Position numbers and translations under genes: made by a program | NCBI RefSeq assembly: GCF_001517085.1 | Contig: NZ_LRAC01000122.1 | Location: 1 to 64,000 of the forward strand | Reading direction: 5' to 3' | Length of the DNA: 64,000 nt | Source of the DNA: Paenibacillus sp. DMB5 | GTDB taxonomy: Bacteria > Bacillota > Bacilli > Paenibacillales > Paenibacillaceae | The notes under the pieces: model-generated | The model's database searches: none | Seen by the model: only the letters and a program-made list of their open reading frames with translations | Told to the model about the DNA's origin: nothing | Shown here: positions 36,502 through 44,332 of the stretch, piece by piece | Numbering within the stretch: position 1 is the first letter of the stretch | Layout: each line of letters begins with the position of its first letter

Positions 36502-36547
36502 TAAAAAAAAGCTATACTTTTGATAATATCAAAGGTATGGCTTTTTT
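36502..36547 (+). terminator. long hairpin directly before a LacI-type gene
   Basis: AAAAAAGCTATACTTTTGAT pairs over about 20 bases, with two G-U pairs, with ATCAAAGGTATGGCTTTTTT around a three-base loop. It can terminate from either side. The regulator start lies 21 bases after its T-run, leaving no space for a promoter between, so it may also act as an attenuator of the regulator. Confidence 0.75.
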
Positions 36548-36568
36548 ATGCGGAGTGGAGCGGAAGAG

Positions 36569-37585
36569 ATGAAGAAACTGACAATTGAGGATGTGGCCCA
36601 GAAGGCGGGAGTCTCGAAGAGCACAGTCTCACAATTTTTGAATAAACGCTTTAAATACATGAGCGAAGCGACCAAGAACCGGATTGCCGATGTGATCGAG
36701 GAGCTGAATTATCAGCCGAACGGCCTGGCCCGCAGCCTGAAGCAGAACCGCACGCATATGGTCGGGATCATTGTCGCCAATATTGACTACTCGCTATCAA
36801 TCCAGTGTATCCGGGCAATTGAAAATGAGCTGCAGCGACGAGGCATTCAGGTTATCATCTGCAATGCCGACGAGAACGCGGATAAAGAAAATACGTATGT
36901 GGAGACACTGGTGGCTCGTCAGGTGGACGGGCTGATTATTTTTCCGACCGGTCACCAGTCCTCGGCTTATACGCGCCTGATTGAGGCGGAGTATCCGCTG
37001 GTATTCATGGACCGGCTGGTTGAGGGGGTAACGACCCAGAGCCTGCTGCTGGACAATGAAATGGCCGTCAAGACAGCGGTCAAGGAGCTCACCCGCAACG
37101 GCCATGAGGCCATAGCCATTCTGTCGCTGCCGCTCGGGGAGAACGCGATTACCCCGCGCAAGGAGCGGATGAGCGGCTATAAGAAGGCGATGGAGGAGGC
37201 GGGCCTTCCGCTGAATGAGCGTTATATGTGCAGCGTGCCCAGAGAGCGGATCTCTGCCGCGCTGGATGAGCTGCTGAACGGGCCGCAGCCGCCGACGGCG
37301 CTGGTGGCCGCCAACGACCTTGTGCTGGGCGAAATACTGAAATATGCGAACCGCCATTCGGTTGATATTCCCGGCCGCCTGTCCGTTATCGGGATCGACG
37401 ATGCGGAGTTTGCCCTGATCTACAACCCGGCGATCACAACGATCCGCCAGCCGGCCTATGAGATGGGGATGCAGGCGGCGAAGATTATGCTCTCGCTGAT
37501 CGAGGACCAGGATGCTGCGGTTCCGATTACGTACCGCTTTCCGCCTGCGCTTCAGCAGGGGCAGTCTGTGCGGCCTCCGGTATAA
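36569..37585 (+). CDS. kdgR: LacI family regulator, probable KdgR
   Basis: 338-residue LacI-type repressor: helix-turn-helix LTIEDVAQKAGVSKSTVSQFLNKRFKYMS, then an effector domain with MVGIIVANIDYSLSIQCIRAIENEL and the end ITTIRQPAYEMGMQAAKIMLSLI. I chose ATG at 36569 since homologues start with the HTH within five residues; an in-frame ATG at 36548 abuts the hairpin. It lies next to ketodeoxygluconate kinase and KDPG aldolase genes, as KdgR does in B. subtilis, so it is likely the repressor of that pathway; the name rests on context. A palindromic operator-like site lies 47 bases after its stop. Confidence 0.75.
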   Translation: MKKLTIEDVAQKAGVSKSTVSQFLNKRFKYMSEATKNRIADVIEELNYQPNGLARSLKQNRTHMVGIIVANIDYSLSIQCIRAIENELQRRGIQVIICNADENADKENTYVETLVARQVDGLIIFPTGHQSSAYTRLIEAEYPLVFMDRLVEGVTTQSLLLDNEMAVKTAVKELTRNGHEAIAILSLPLGENAITPRKERMSGYKKAMEEAGLPLNERYMCSVPRERISAALDELLNGPQPPTALVAANDLVLGEILKYANRHSVDIPGRLSVIGIDDAEFALIYNPAITTIRQPAYEMGMQAAKIMLSLIEDQDAAVPITYRFPPALQQGQSVRPPV

Positions 37586-37631
37586 CCGGTAAGAGCCGAT
37601 GGAGACGTTGACAGATCCGGAAGAGTAGAGT

Positions 37632-37645
37632 GTAAACCGGTTTAC
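37632..37645. promoter_or_regulatory. LacI-type palindromic operator candidate
   Basis: GTAAACCGGTTTAC is a perfect 14-base palindrome centred on CG, the general form of LacI/GalR-family operators. It lies downstream of the KdgR-like gene. A related but less symmetric AAATCGGTTT is at 39070-39079 between kdgK and kdgA. Confidence 0.55.
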
Positions 37646-37945
37646 TTCTGTGAGGCCAACTTTTGCTTAAAAGTTACCAGGTGTATCTCCGTGCATTAGC
37701 CTGGTTTTGGATTAATTTAGCTAGTGGTTGTAGAGAGGGAGGGGAGCCTGGCTTCCTTCTTTTTTTTAGTTTTATGTCTCTTGAGATTCGGAGGTTTGCT
37801 GGAGTAGTGTCGCTTGAGCAGGGTGCACACCGGGAGAAACTGCGTAAGTGCGGGTTTGACGAGTGGTTTAGCTGGAGTAGAGGGAAAAATCCCACTAACT
37901 GCGGCTGTACGGCCACCGAAGTACCACTGCAAAAGCTGTAAGAAA

Positions 37946-37989
37946 AAAAGAGGAGTGCTCCCGGCATAAGCCGGGGGACACTCCTCTTT
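37946..37989. terminator. bidirectional terminator before kdgK
   Basis: AAAGAGGAGTG and CCCGGC pair with GCCGGG and CACTCCTCTTT around ATAA. A-rich sequence on the left and T-rich on the right allow use by the convergent kdgK gene and by transcripts from the left. Confidence 0.85.
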
Positions 37990-38046
37990 GGCAAATAAAT
38001 GATTGCTGTCTATATTTGATCTTTGGCGTAAAGTCGGCAGTAACTT

Positions 38047-39000
38047 TTACACGCCGGCGCCCATGAAGCTCTCCAGCTTATCGCGGGTCGGTAGGCCGTC
38101 CATGTCTCCGGGAGACATAACGGCCAGTGCGCCGATGGCATTACCGCGGCGAACGGCTTCGGCTACAGGGAGCTTTTCCAGCATGGCGCTGATTACGCCA
38201 ACGGCGAATCCGTCTCCGGCACCTACTGTATCTACTACCTCTTTTACCTTAAAGCCGTTTACGTATCCTTCTTCTCCGGCAGAGGTTTTGTAGTAAGCGC
38301 CTTCGGGACCCAGCTTGATTACAACGAGGGATACGCCGCGTTCCAGATAGTATGCAGCAATTTCCTCTGGAGTTTCAAGGCCGGTCAAAATTTTGCCTTC
38401 GCTAAGGCCCGGCAGGAACCAGTCGCAGCGGGTAGCAAGATCATTGATTGTGGTTACCATGGTCTCCTTGTCAGGCCAGAGGGTCGGGCGCAGGTTCGGA
38501 TCGAGGGAGACGGTTTTGCCGCTCCTTTTCATAAATTCCATAGCGTGCAGTGAGAATTCATGACAGGTCTTCGAGAGCGCTGAAGAGATGCTGGTTACAT
38601 GCAGATGGCCGGCGGAAGCGAAATAGGCTTCGTCAAAGTCAGCCAGGCTCAGCTTGGACGCTGCGGAATTTTTGCGGAAATATTCAACCTTGGGGTCTCC
38701 GGTAAGCACCTTGGACTTGATCAGCATTCCGGTAGGAGCTTCCTTGGTATAAGTAATGCTGTCTGTATCAATATTTTCTTTGTTCAAAGCCATCGCAATG
38801 AACTGCCCGAAGTTGTCTTCACCGAGCTTGGTTACATAACCGGTTGTGTGTTCGAGACGGGACAGTCCGGTTGCCACATTGCTTTCTGCCCCGGCCAGCG
38901 CCTTCGAGAATGAGGTCACCTCATGCAGCGGCCCTACTTCATTCGCATAGAACATTGCCATCGGCTCGCCAAAAGTGACAGCACTAAGTTGTTTGCTCAT
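38047..39000 (-). CDS. kdgK: 2-keto-3-deoxygluconate kinase (PfkB family)
   Basis: Cytoplasmic sugar kinase phosphorylating 2-keto-3-deoxygluconate to KDPG. It is 317 residues with both PfkB signatures: the N-terminal AGAESNVATGLSRLEHTTGYVTKLGEDNFG and the C-terminal DTVGAGDGFAVGVISAML, whose Asp in GAGD is the catalytic base. KDPG aldolase is divergently encoded 354 bases away, which sets the substrate with good confidence; fructokinase or ribokinase activity is less likely. GAGGAATTTAACG precedes the ATG. Probable KdgR target. Confidence 0.85.
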   Translation of the reverse strand: MSKQLSAVTFGEPMAMFYANEVGPLHEVTSFSKALAGAESNVATGLSRLEHTTGYVTKLGEDNFGQFIAMALNKENIDTDSITYTKEAPTGMLIKSKVLTGDPKVEYFRKNSAASKLSLADFDEAYFASAGHLHVTSISSALSKTCHEFSLHAMEFMKRSGKTVSLDPNLRPTLWPDKETMVTTINDLATRCDWFLPGLSEGKILTGLETPEEIAAYYLERGVSLVVIKLGPEGAYYKTSAGEEGYVNGFKVKEVVDTVGAGDGFAVGVISAMLEKLPVAEAVRRGNAIGALAVMSPGDMDGLPTRDKLESFMGAGV

Positions 39001-39354
39001 CGTTAAATTCCTCCCCAGGGCAATCCGGAGACTCCCTGTATAATGATTAGTAATTTGAAATTATCACATAAATCGGTTTTGTACAATAAGGCAACGCTCA
39101 TTCGGACACGTGAATTTTCAGTACAAAAATGTGACAGAACAAAAATCCCTTATAAATAAAGGATTTATAAAGTTTAAAAGATGAAGTTATCTGTTGCGGT
39201 AAAAAAACGTATTGACTGTTAGCACGATTATTATTACTATTTCCATAGAAGGTTTCGTAAGAAGGTTAGTAAATGGGATAAAAAAGATTATCTAAATAAA
39301 TATTCTTTTTTTATGTCTGTTTTCATACTACGTTATAGTGAGAGGAAGTTAATC
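39001..39354. promoter_or_regulatory. divergent kdgK-kdgA control region
   Basis: 354 AT-rich bases between divergent genes. For kdgA, TTGACT (39212-39217) and TACTAT (39235-39240) are 17 apart. AAATCGGTTT (39070-39079) resembles half of the palindrome at 37632 and could bind KdgR near the kdgK promoter. A perfect inverted repeat TTATAAAT-AAAGG-ATTTATAA spans 39150-39170. No coding signal seen. Confidence 0.55.
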
Positions 39355-39996
39355 ATGAAGAAAATAAAAGTATTGCAAAACCTTACCTCTGTCGGTGTAG
39401 TGGCAGTTATCCGTGCTGACAATGCTGATGATGCATTCAAGATGTCGGCTGCTTGTATCGAGGGCGGACTGACCAATATTGAGGTTACTTTTACAACTCC
39501 GGACGCGGATGTAGCGATCAAACGCCTCGTGGCTGAATACGGCAGCCGCGCTGTAATCGGTGCAGGTACAGTGCTTGACCCGTTAACAGCCCGGATTGCT
39601 ATCCTGGCAGGTTCAGAATTTGTAGTGAGCCCTTCTTTTGAGGAAGAAACCGCCAAGATGTGTAATCTTTACGGCATTCCTTACATGCCGGGCTGCATGA
39701 CGCTGAATGAAATGAAGGAAGCGCTGAAGCTGGGTGTGGATGTGCTGAAGCTGTTCCCGGGCAGCGCATTCGGACCGGATTATGTGAAGGCTGTCAAAGG
39801 TCCTATGCCGCATGTCAACATTATGCCTACCGGCGGCGTGGATCTGAACAACATGGGCAAATGGATTGCGAACGGCTGTATCGCTGTCGGCATCGGCGGC
39901 AACCTGACCGCTCCGGCCAAAGAAGGTCGCTACGACCAGATTACCGAGCTGGCTGCACAGTATGTGGCTAAGTATAAAGAGGTTAAAGGCCTGTAA
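39355..39996 (+). CDS. kdgA: KDPG/KHG aldolase
   Basis: Splits 2-keto-3-deoxy-6-phosphogluconate into pyruvate and glyceraldehyde-3-phosphate. It is 213 residues, typical for the bifunctional KDPG/KHG aldolase barrel. Visible family motifs: VVAVIRADN at the N-terminus, GGLTNIEVTFTTP (with catalytic Glu), GAGTVLDP, YMPGCMTLNE and DVLKLFPGSAFGPDYVKA, where the Lys in VLKLFPG forms the Schiff base; MPTGGVDLNN near the end. ATG at 39355 has GAGAGGAAG upstream; the longer frame adds 14 non-homologous residues. Works directly after KdgK. Confidence 0.93.
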   Translation: MKKIKVLQNLTSVGVVAVIRADNADDAFKMSAACIEGGLTNIEVTFTTPDADVAIKRLVAEYGSRAVIGAGTVLDPLTARIAILAGSEFVVSPSFEEETAKMCNLYGIPYMPGCMTLNEMKEALKLGVDVLKLFPGSAFGPDYVKAVKGPMPHVNIMPTGGVDLNNMGKWIANGCIAVGIGGNLTAPAKEGRYDQITELAAQYVAKYKEVKGL

Positions 39997-40010
39997 ATGA
40001 ATAGGTGCTG

Positions 40011-40047
40011 AGCTGTCCCGCCGGTTAAACGGCCGGACAGCTTTTTT
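40011..40047 (+). terminator. kdgA terminator
   Basis: AGCTGTCC and CGGC-type bases pair with GGACAGCT, with seven T and more T-rich sequence following. Confidence 0.85.
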
Positions 40048-40172
40048 ATTTTTTTCCTACATCTAAATGAAAATCGTGATGGTTTCCCCGTCTTCCGGGC
40101 AATACTTACAGAAAAAGCAGCTGCCAGTCTGCTGATGCTCTGAGAATGCCCCTGAAGATGGAGGGAACCGTC

Positions 40173-40412
40173 ATGCCCGGGAATGACAAGTATAGGACGC
40201 TGTACCGGACTTTAAATGAAGAAGAAGCGGAATACGTGCAGATTATTTCATCCGCCAGAGGCTGCAAAGTAACTGCCGGTAAACTGTATGCACTGCATAG
40301 AAATCATAACCATCCGCAGCTTTTTGAACAGGGAGAAATGTATGTAGTGGATGACGATGGTAAAGACAATTACGCTGTCCTGATGCTGTGCGCTACAATA
40401 ATGTTTAAGTGA
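40173..40412 (+). CDS. small conserved-looking hypothetical protein
   Basis: 79 residues starting MPGNDKYRTLYRTLNEEEAEYV, with GGAGGGAACC seven bases upstream of the ATG at 40173. The composition is acidic and soluble with no membrane helix or signal peptide, and the codon use is like that of neighbours. I recognise no family. A weak hairpin with AGGCTGTC and GGCAGCCT follows at about 40415-40455. Confidence 0.6.
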   Translation: MPGNDKYRTLYRTLNEEEAEYVQIISSARGCKVTAGKLYALHRNHNHPQLFEQGEMYVVDDDGKDNYAVLMLCATIMFK

Positions 40413-40629
40413 TGCAGGCTGTCTTTCGGGTATAACACCTGACGGGGCAGCCTGTTTGATTTCATTTTTGTCATAAACCTCTTGCAAAAGAGTATTTGAA
40501 GAATATGCGCTTCCCTTGTATGCTTAGTAAGGATTATGGACGGTTATGGCCGTGCGCCGGAGCGGAACCGGTGGCGGCACAAGACGTATTATGTAAAGTT
40601 TGGTATCCTAAAAATATTGATTACAGGCT

Positions 40630-40656
40630 TGCAACAAATTCGCAGTCTTGCGCGTC
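40630..40656 (+). promoter_or_regulatory. candidate ECF-sigma promoter (TGCAAC-N17-CGTC)
   Basis: TGCAAC at 40630-40635 followed after 17 bases by CGTC at 40653-40656 matches the AAC/CGTC pattern of ECF promoters. It lies 30 bases before the sigma gene start, as expected for autoregulation. Confidence 0.6.
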
Positions 40657-40686
40657 AGTAAGATTGCATAGAGAGGGGGAACCTTC

Positions 40687-41238
40687 GTGGTGGAGCAGGG
40701 ACTCATCAGAGCCGCTCAAGCGGGCGATCGCGACGCTCTAATCACCCTATTGCGGGAAATTGAAGGACATGTATATAAGACGGCCTTCTACATTTTGCAT
40801 AATGAACAGGATGCTCTGGACGCATCACAGGAAGCGCTCATCAGGGTGTACACCAAAATCGGTTCCTATGAGGAGAAGGCCCAGTTCAAAACATGGGTTC
40901 AGCGGATCGTGACCAACATCTGTATTGACAAATTCAGGAGAACGAAGCCTACTGTGTCTATCGACGAGCACGAAATGGTGTTCCAGGATAATAAACATAA
41001 TGTAGAGCGTGAGGTGATGTCGGGTTATCTGGCGGAGGATATACGCGAGGCCATCGACCAGCTCCCCGAGCATCACCGGACGGTAATTGTACTGCGATAT
41101 TTGCAGGATTTTTCTTACAACGAGATTGCAGACTGTCTCGACCTGCCGCTCAACACAGTGAAATCTTACCTGTTCCGGGCCAGGCAGCAGCTGCAAAATA
41201 GACTTCAGGAGTATCAGAAAGGTGGTGTATCAGGATGA
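40687..41238 (+). CDS. ECF-type RNA polymerase sigma factor (SigW-like)
   Basis: 183-residue group 4 sigma factor: region 2 HVYKTAFYILHNEQDALDASQEALIRVYTKI and FKTWVQRIVTNICIDKFRR, region 4 LPEHHRTVIVLRYLQDFSYNEIADCLDLPLNTVKSYLFRARQQLQ. GTG start with AGGGGGAA upstream. The stop overlaps the zinc-finger anti-sigma gene (ATGA). Likely envelope-stress sigma factor; SigW-like by pairing and size, but not proven to be SigW itself. Confidence 0.92.
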   Translation: MVEQGLIRAAQAGDRDALITLLREIEGHVYKTAFYILHNEQDALDASQEALIRVYTKIGSYEEKAQFKTWVQRIVTNICIDKFRRTKPTVSIDEHEMVFQDNKHNVEREVMSGYLAEDIREAIDQLPEHHRTVIVLRYLQDFSYNEIADCLDLPLNTVKSYLFRARQQLQNRLQEYQKGGVSG

Positions 41239-42506
41239 AGTGTACGGAGGTGACAGAATGGATGCACCGCTATTTGGATCATGATCTCAGTCCCGAAGAG
41301 ACTGTGGAAATGTACCGCCATATCGATAATTGTCCTTCCTGCGCGGAAGTCTTTGACCGGCTGACCATGCTCTCTGAGCAATTGGAGCAGCTGCCGGATG
41401 TTAAGCCTCCTTTTAGTCTGGTTGATTCGATCCTGCCGCAGCTTGAGCAGATCGATTCCGGTATTCGGGGTTCAGATGCAGAAGCTCCGGAGCAAGACAG
41501 CAAGGTTGTACCGATGACACGTAAAGGTACTCACGGCAAAGAGGCCAAAGGAACTTCAAGAGCAGCTTCCATGGCAACGCGGACAGGCATTGGCGCAGTT
41601 GCTGCTGCGGTTATCCTGCTGTTTGCCGTATTTAATATGCCGGAGCGCTTACCTTCGGCAGATGTGGAAATGTCGCTGAACCAGGCGGCTGAGACAGCTG
41701 GGAGCAATGAAGCAATGAGCAAGATGGCTACTACTGAAAATGCGGACACGGCTGCGACCGGAGAAGAGGCGGGCGATGCGTCCATGTATCAGATGGAGAT
41801 TCAGCCTTCTGAAGGTGCAGATGCCGCGAACGGAGGTGCAGCGGCGGATACTGCTGCTCCGTCTGCATTGGAAGCTGAGCCGACTGCACAATCCGGTGCG
41901 GCGTCTCCGGCAGCAACCGATTCAACTTCGGCCAAACGGAATATGCCGGCTGCGCGCAGCACCCAAGCGGCAACGCCGGCTCCAAGGGATAATGCCAGAG
42001 CTGGAAGCGGGAATGCCAGAGCTGGAAGCGGGAATGCCAACAACGCGTCAGATGCCCAGATATTCAACAGCAGTGCCGCCGATATGCCTGCCGGTACGGC
42101 AGACACACCGGCGCAGGATCCGCAGCAGCCTCCGGCCAGTCAAGAGGCTGGCATTATGGGGCTTCTGCCGGCGCTTGTATCGTCTCACGGCTCGTGGAGC
42201 TCTCCGGACGGGCGTTATGCAGCCGAACTTGCCGGCCAGCAGCTGGTAATCTACAGCCTGCCGGCTGACGGACAGCCGGAAGAACGGACAGCGATAACCT
42301 CACTTCCGCTGGAGGGGACCTGGGTATCCGGTTCCTGGTCAGGGGACAGCCTGCAATTTACTTATATAACAATGCAGGATGGTGTAGAAGTCACAGAGGT
42401 ATATACAGCGCCTGCAAGTCAGGCTACTCCGGCGCCGTCTGCATCACCTGGAAGTCCGGCTACTGCAACCCCGGCACCGGCAAGCGCGGCTCCGGCCAAT
42501 AAATAA
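41235..42506 (+). CDS. zinc-binding anti-sigma factor with long low-complexity extracellular region
   Basis: Membrane anti-sigma factor controlling the upstream ECF sigma. N-terminal zinc-binding ZAS domain: HRYLDHDLSPEETVEMYRHIDNCPSCAEVF, containing HxxxCxxC. One membrane helix (~117-134, TGIGAVAAAVILLFAVFNM). The rest (~140-310) is Ala/Glu/Thr/Pro-rich and includes a tandem NARAGSG NARAGSG GNA repeat (21-base unit near 41993-42038), followed by a small folded region with DGRYAAELAGQQLVIYSLP and an Ala/Pro-rich end. Signal-dependent release of the sigma by proteolysis is typical for this type. At 423 residues it is longer than RsiW. Confidence 0.88.
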   Translation: MKCTEVTEWMHRYLDHDLSPEETVEMYRHIDNCPSCAEVFDRLTMLSEQLEQLPDVKPPFSLVDSILPQLEQIDSGIRGSDAEAPEQDSKVVPMTRKGTHGKEAKGTSRAASMATRTGIGAVAAAVILLFAVFNMPERLPSADVEMSLNQAAETAGSNEAMSKMATTENADTAATGEEAGDASMYQMEIQPSEGADAANGGAAADTAAPSALEAEPTAQSGAASPAATDSTSAKRNMPAARSTQAATPAPRDNARAGSGNARAGSGNANNASDAQIFNSSAADMPAGTADTPAQDPQQPPASQEAGIMGLLPALVSSHGSWSSPDGRYAAELAGQQLVIYSLPADGQPEERTAITSLPLEGTWVSGSWSGDSLQFTYITMQDGVEVTEVYTAPASQATPAPSASPGSPATATPAPASAAPANK

Positions 42507-42880
42507 TTACTTCGGTGGAACGTTTTGAGGGCACCCCGAATATGCTATGGTGAGAGGACAGGAATTACACGATTTGCGAGTTCCATCGGTATGACCGACG
42601 GAAGCGGGGTTTCTAGAGCCTTTTGCTTCCGCCGTTTATATAGATGCGCCGCTGAAACGGAGCAACTTTGGCCCTGGCTGCCGAGGTTGCTCCGTTTTTG
42701 CATTTTCACACAGGATGCCGGCTCTGGAGTTTTGCAGCTGTTAAATAGACTATCTTCTACAGATCCTGTAAGCACAAAAAGCATTAAGCGCAACCTTTGC
42801 AGCCAGTTTTCTGTTAAACTATAATCACATATGTGTATTTGAGGGTTCACCCGAATTGAAATGGAAAAGGAAGTGGCAGG
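42507..42880. other. 374-base interval with two hairpins, no gene
   Basis: A hairpin CGGAAGC/GCTTCCG spans 42599-42631. A much stronger terminator-like stem, AAACGGAGCAAC with GTTGCTCCGTTT (12 pairs, loop of 19), spans 42655-42697, followed by T. Upstream CATCGGT...ACCGACG may pair as well. Downstream 42700-42880 holds the holA leader. The multi-hairpin run could be a small RNA or attenuator; I find no known riboswitch signature. Confidence 0.55.
42655..42699 (+). terminator. terminator downstream of the anti-sigma gene
   Basis: Perfect 12-base stem AAACGGAGCAAC/GTTGCTCCGTTT with a 19-base loop and a run of five T. Confidence 0.8.
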
Positions 42881-43900
42881 ATGGATGCCAAAACGGCGGC
42901 CAAGGACATCAGACAAGGAAAAATTTCACCGCTCTATGTGCTCTATGGCAGTGAAAAGTTCCGGATGAATGAATTTGCGGCCTTTCTGGAGGATCACCTG
43001 ATCGCCAAAGAGGATCGTGATTTTGCAGTAATTCCCTTCGATCTTTCAGAGACGCCTGTCCAGGCGGTGGTGGAGGAAGCGGAGACCGTTCCGTTCATGG
43101 TGGAACGCAAGCTGCTGCTGGTGAGGGACGCCTCGCTGTTTACTGCAGGCAAAGAAAATGCCAAGATTGAACACCGCGTTGAGCTGTTAAGTGATTATAT
43201 GCAGGCTCCCGCTGATTTTAGCGTAATTGTATTTCTGGTTAATAATGACAAGCTGGATGAGCGCAAAAAGATCGTCAAAGCGGCTAAGGCAGCCGGTACA
43301 GTGCTGGCCTTTAATCCGCTGGGTGCAGAAGAGCTGCTCCGCTGGGTAGAGAAGGGCTTCAAGGACCGCGGCTGTGCCGTAGCGCCGGGAACTGCCGAGG
43401 CACTGGTAGCCAGTGCCGGCACCGGCCTGCAGGGCTTGTCTGCGGAGATGGACAAGCTGTCCCTGTTCGCGGGAGCCGGCGGGACAGTGGATGCAGCGGC
43501 GGTGGAGAGCCTGGTACACCGCGGTACGGAGCAAAATGTATTCACGCTGGTGGAGGATATTGCGAACCTGCGCCTCGATAAGGCGCTGGGTACCCTCTAC
43601 GAGCTGCTGAAGCAGCGCGAGGAGCCCATCAAGATTGCCGCGCTGATTGCCCGGCAGTTCCGGATCATCCTGCAGGTGAAGGACCTGTCAGCCCTCAGCT
43701 ACTCCCAGGCCCAGATCGCTTCTCAGATCGGGGTGCATCCGTATGCCGTTAAGCTGGCCGGAGAGCAGGCCCGCAAATTCGACAGCCGGCGGCTGCGTCA
43801 GATTCTGAGCGGCCTGGCTGATCTGGATTACCAGATGAAGACCGGAGCCATCGACAAGGTGCTTGGTCTGGAAATGTTCATGCTGCGCCTGGGAGCGTAG
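42881..43900 (+). CDS. holA: DNA polymerase III delta subunit
   Basis: Clamp-loader subunit that opens the beta clamp. The 339 residues include the N-terminal fold start SPLYVLYGSEKFRMNEFAAFLEDHLI, a central VIVFLVNNDKLDERKKIVKAAKA region and a C-terminal helical collar (LKQREEPIKIAALIARQFRIILQVKDL ... LADLDYQMKTGAIDKVLGLEMFMLRL). It sits next to rpsT as YqeN does in Bacillus, though here rpsT is convergent. ATG at 42881 with GGAAGTGGCAGG upstream. A terminator follows. Confidence 0.93.
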   Translation: MDAKTAAKDIRQGKISPLYVLYGSEKFRMNEFAAFLEDHLIAKEDRDFAVIPFDLSETPVQAVVEEAETVPFMVERKLLLVRDASLFTAGKENAKIEHRVELLSDYMQAPADFSVIVFLVNNDKLDERKKIVKAAKAAGTVLAFNPLGAEELLRWVEKGFKDRGCAVAPGTAEALVASAGTGLQGLSAEMDKLSLFAGAGGTVDAAAVESLVHRGTEQNVFTLVEDIANLRLDKALGTLYELLKQREEPIKIAALIARQFRIILQVKDLSALSYSQAQIASQIGVHPYAVKLAGEQARKFDSRRLRQILSGLADLDYQMKTGAIDKVLGLEMFMLRLGA

Positions 43901-43932
43901 CTCCCGGCGATGGCGCCGCCTCTGTCCATCCC

Positions 43933-43979
43933 AAAGAGCCTGCCTTTACGCTGAAGCAGCGGATAAGGCAGGCTCTTTT
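43933..43979 (+). terminator. holA terminator
   Basis: AAAGAGCCTGCCTTA-type arm pairs with TAAGGCAGGCTCTTTT around a short loop; ends in T. Confidence 0.85.
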
Positions 43980-43993
43980 GTGGGAATATAAAC

Positions 43994-44034
43994 AAAAAAA
44001 CCTAACCGTATGCAGGATAACGGTCAGGTTCTTA
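43994..44034 (-). terminator. rpsT terminator
   Basis: On the minus strand AACCTGACCGTTATCC pairs with ATACGGTTAGGTT and is followed by five to seven T, 26 bases after the rpsT stop. Confidence 0.85.
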
Positions 44035-44059
44035 TAGTGCTCATTATGAAAGTCGCTAA

Positions 44060-44332
44060 TTAGGCCTGAGCCTTAAGAGCGTTCAATTTCTTCGCCAAGC
44101 GGGATTTTTTGCGGGCAGCCGCATTTTTATGAACCAGACCTTTAGTTACGGCCTTGTCCAGCTTTTTGGAAGCAGCTTGGAAAGCAGCTTGAGCAGTTTC
44201 AACTTCCGATCCAGCCAGTGCTACATCAGCAGTTTTCACAGCTGTACGAAGCGCGGATTTCTGGGAAGCGTTCAGAGCACGACGTTTCTCGATCGTCTTG
44301 ACGCGTTTAACCGCGGATTTGATATTTGGCAT
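44060..44332 (-). CDS. rpsT: 30S ribosomal protein S20
   Basis: 90-residue, Lys/Arg/Ala-rich ribosomal protein that binds 16S rRNA early in 30S assembly. [33 protein letters not shown] and [20 protein letters not shown] are the S20 pattern. I start at the MPNIKSAV methionine (44332), which has GGAGGTG eight bases upstream; the longer frame adds 15 leader residues. It is convergent with holA, separated by two terminators. Confidence 0.97.
   Translation of the reverse strand: MPNIKSAVKRVKTIEKRRALNASQKSALRTAVKTADVALAGSEVETAQAAFQAASKKLDKAVTKGLVHKNAAARKKSRLAKKLNALKAQA

Larger units (their letters stand above)
37586..38046. other. 461-base interval: operator palindrome, doubtful small ORF, terminator
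   Basis: Besides the palindrome at 37632, the interval holds an open frame at 37663-37941 on the plus strand (92 codons) lacking a convincing ribosome binding site, with many W, C and R codons and a C-terminus GKNPTNCGCTATEVPLQ. I do not accept it as a gene. From memory, similar tails occur in small Paenibacillus hypotheticals, so the interval may contain a dispersed non-coding repeat; this cannot be checked here. A terminator closes the interval. Confidence 0.5.

Noticed and set aside
37663-37941. 92-residue open frame as a real gene
   Set aside because: No ribosome binding site, composition rich in Trp, Cys and Arg, and no recognised domain; recorded as interval only.
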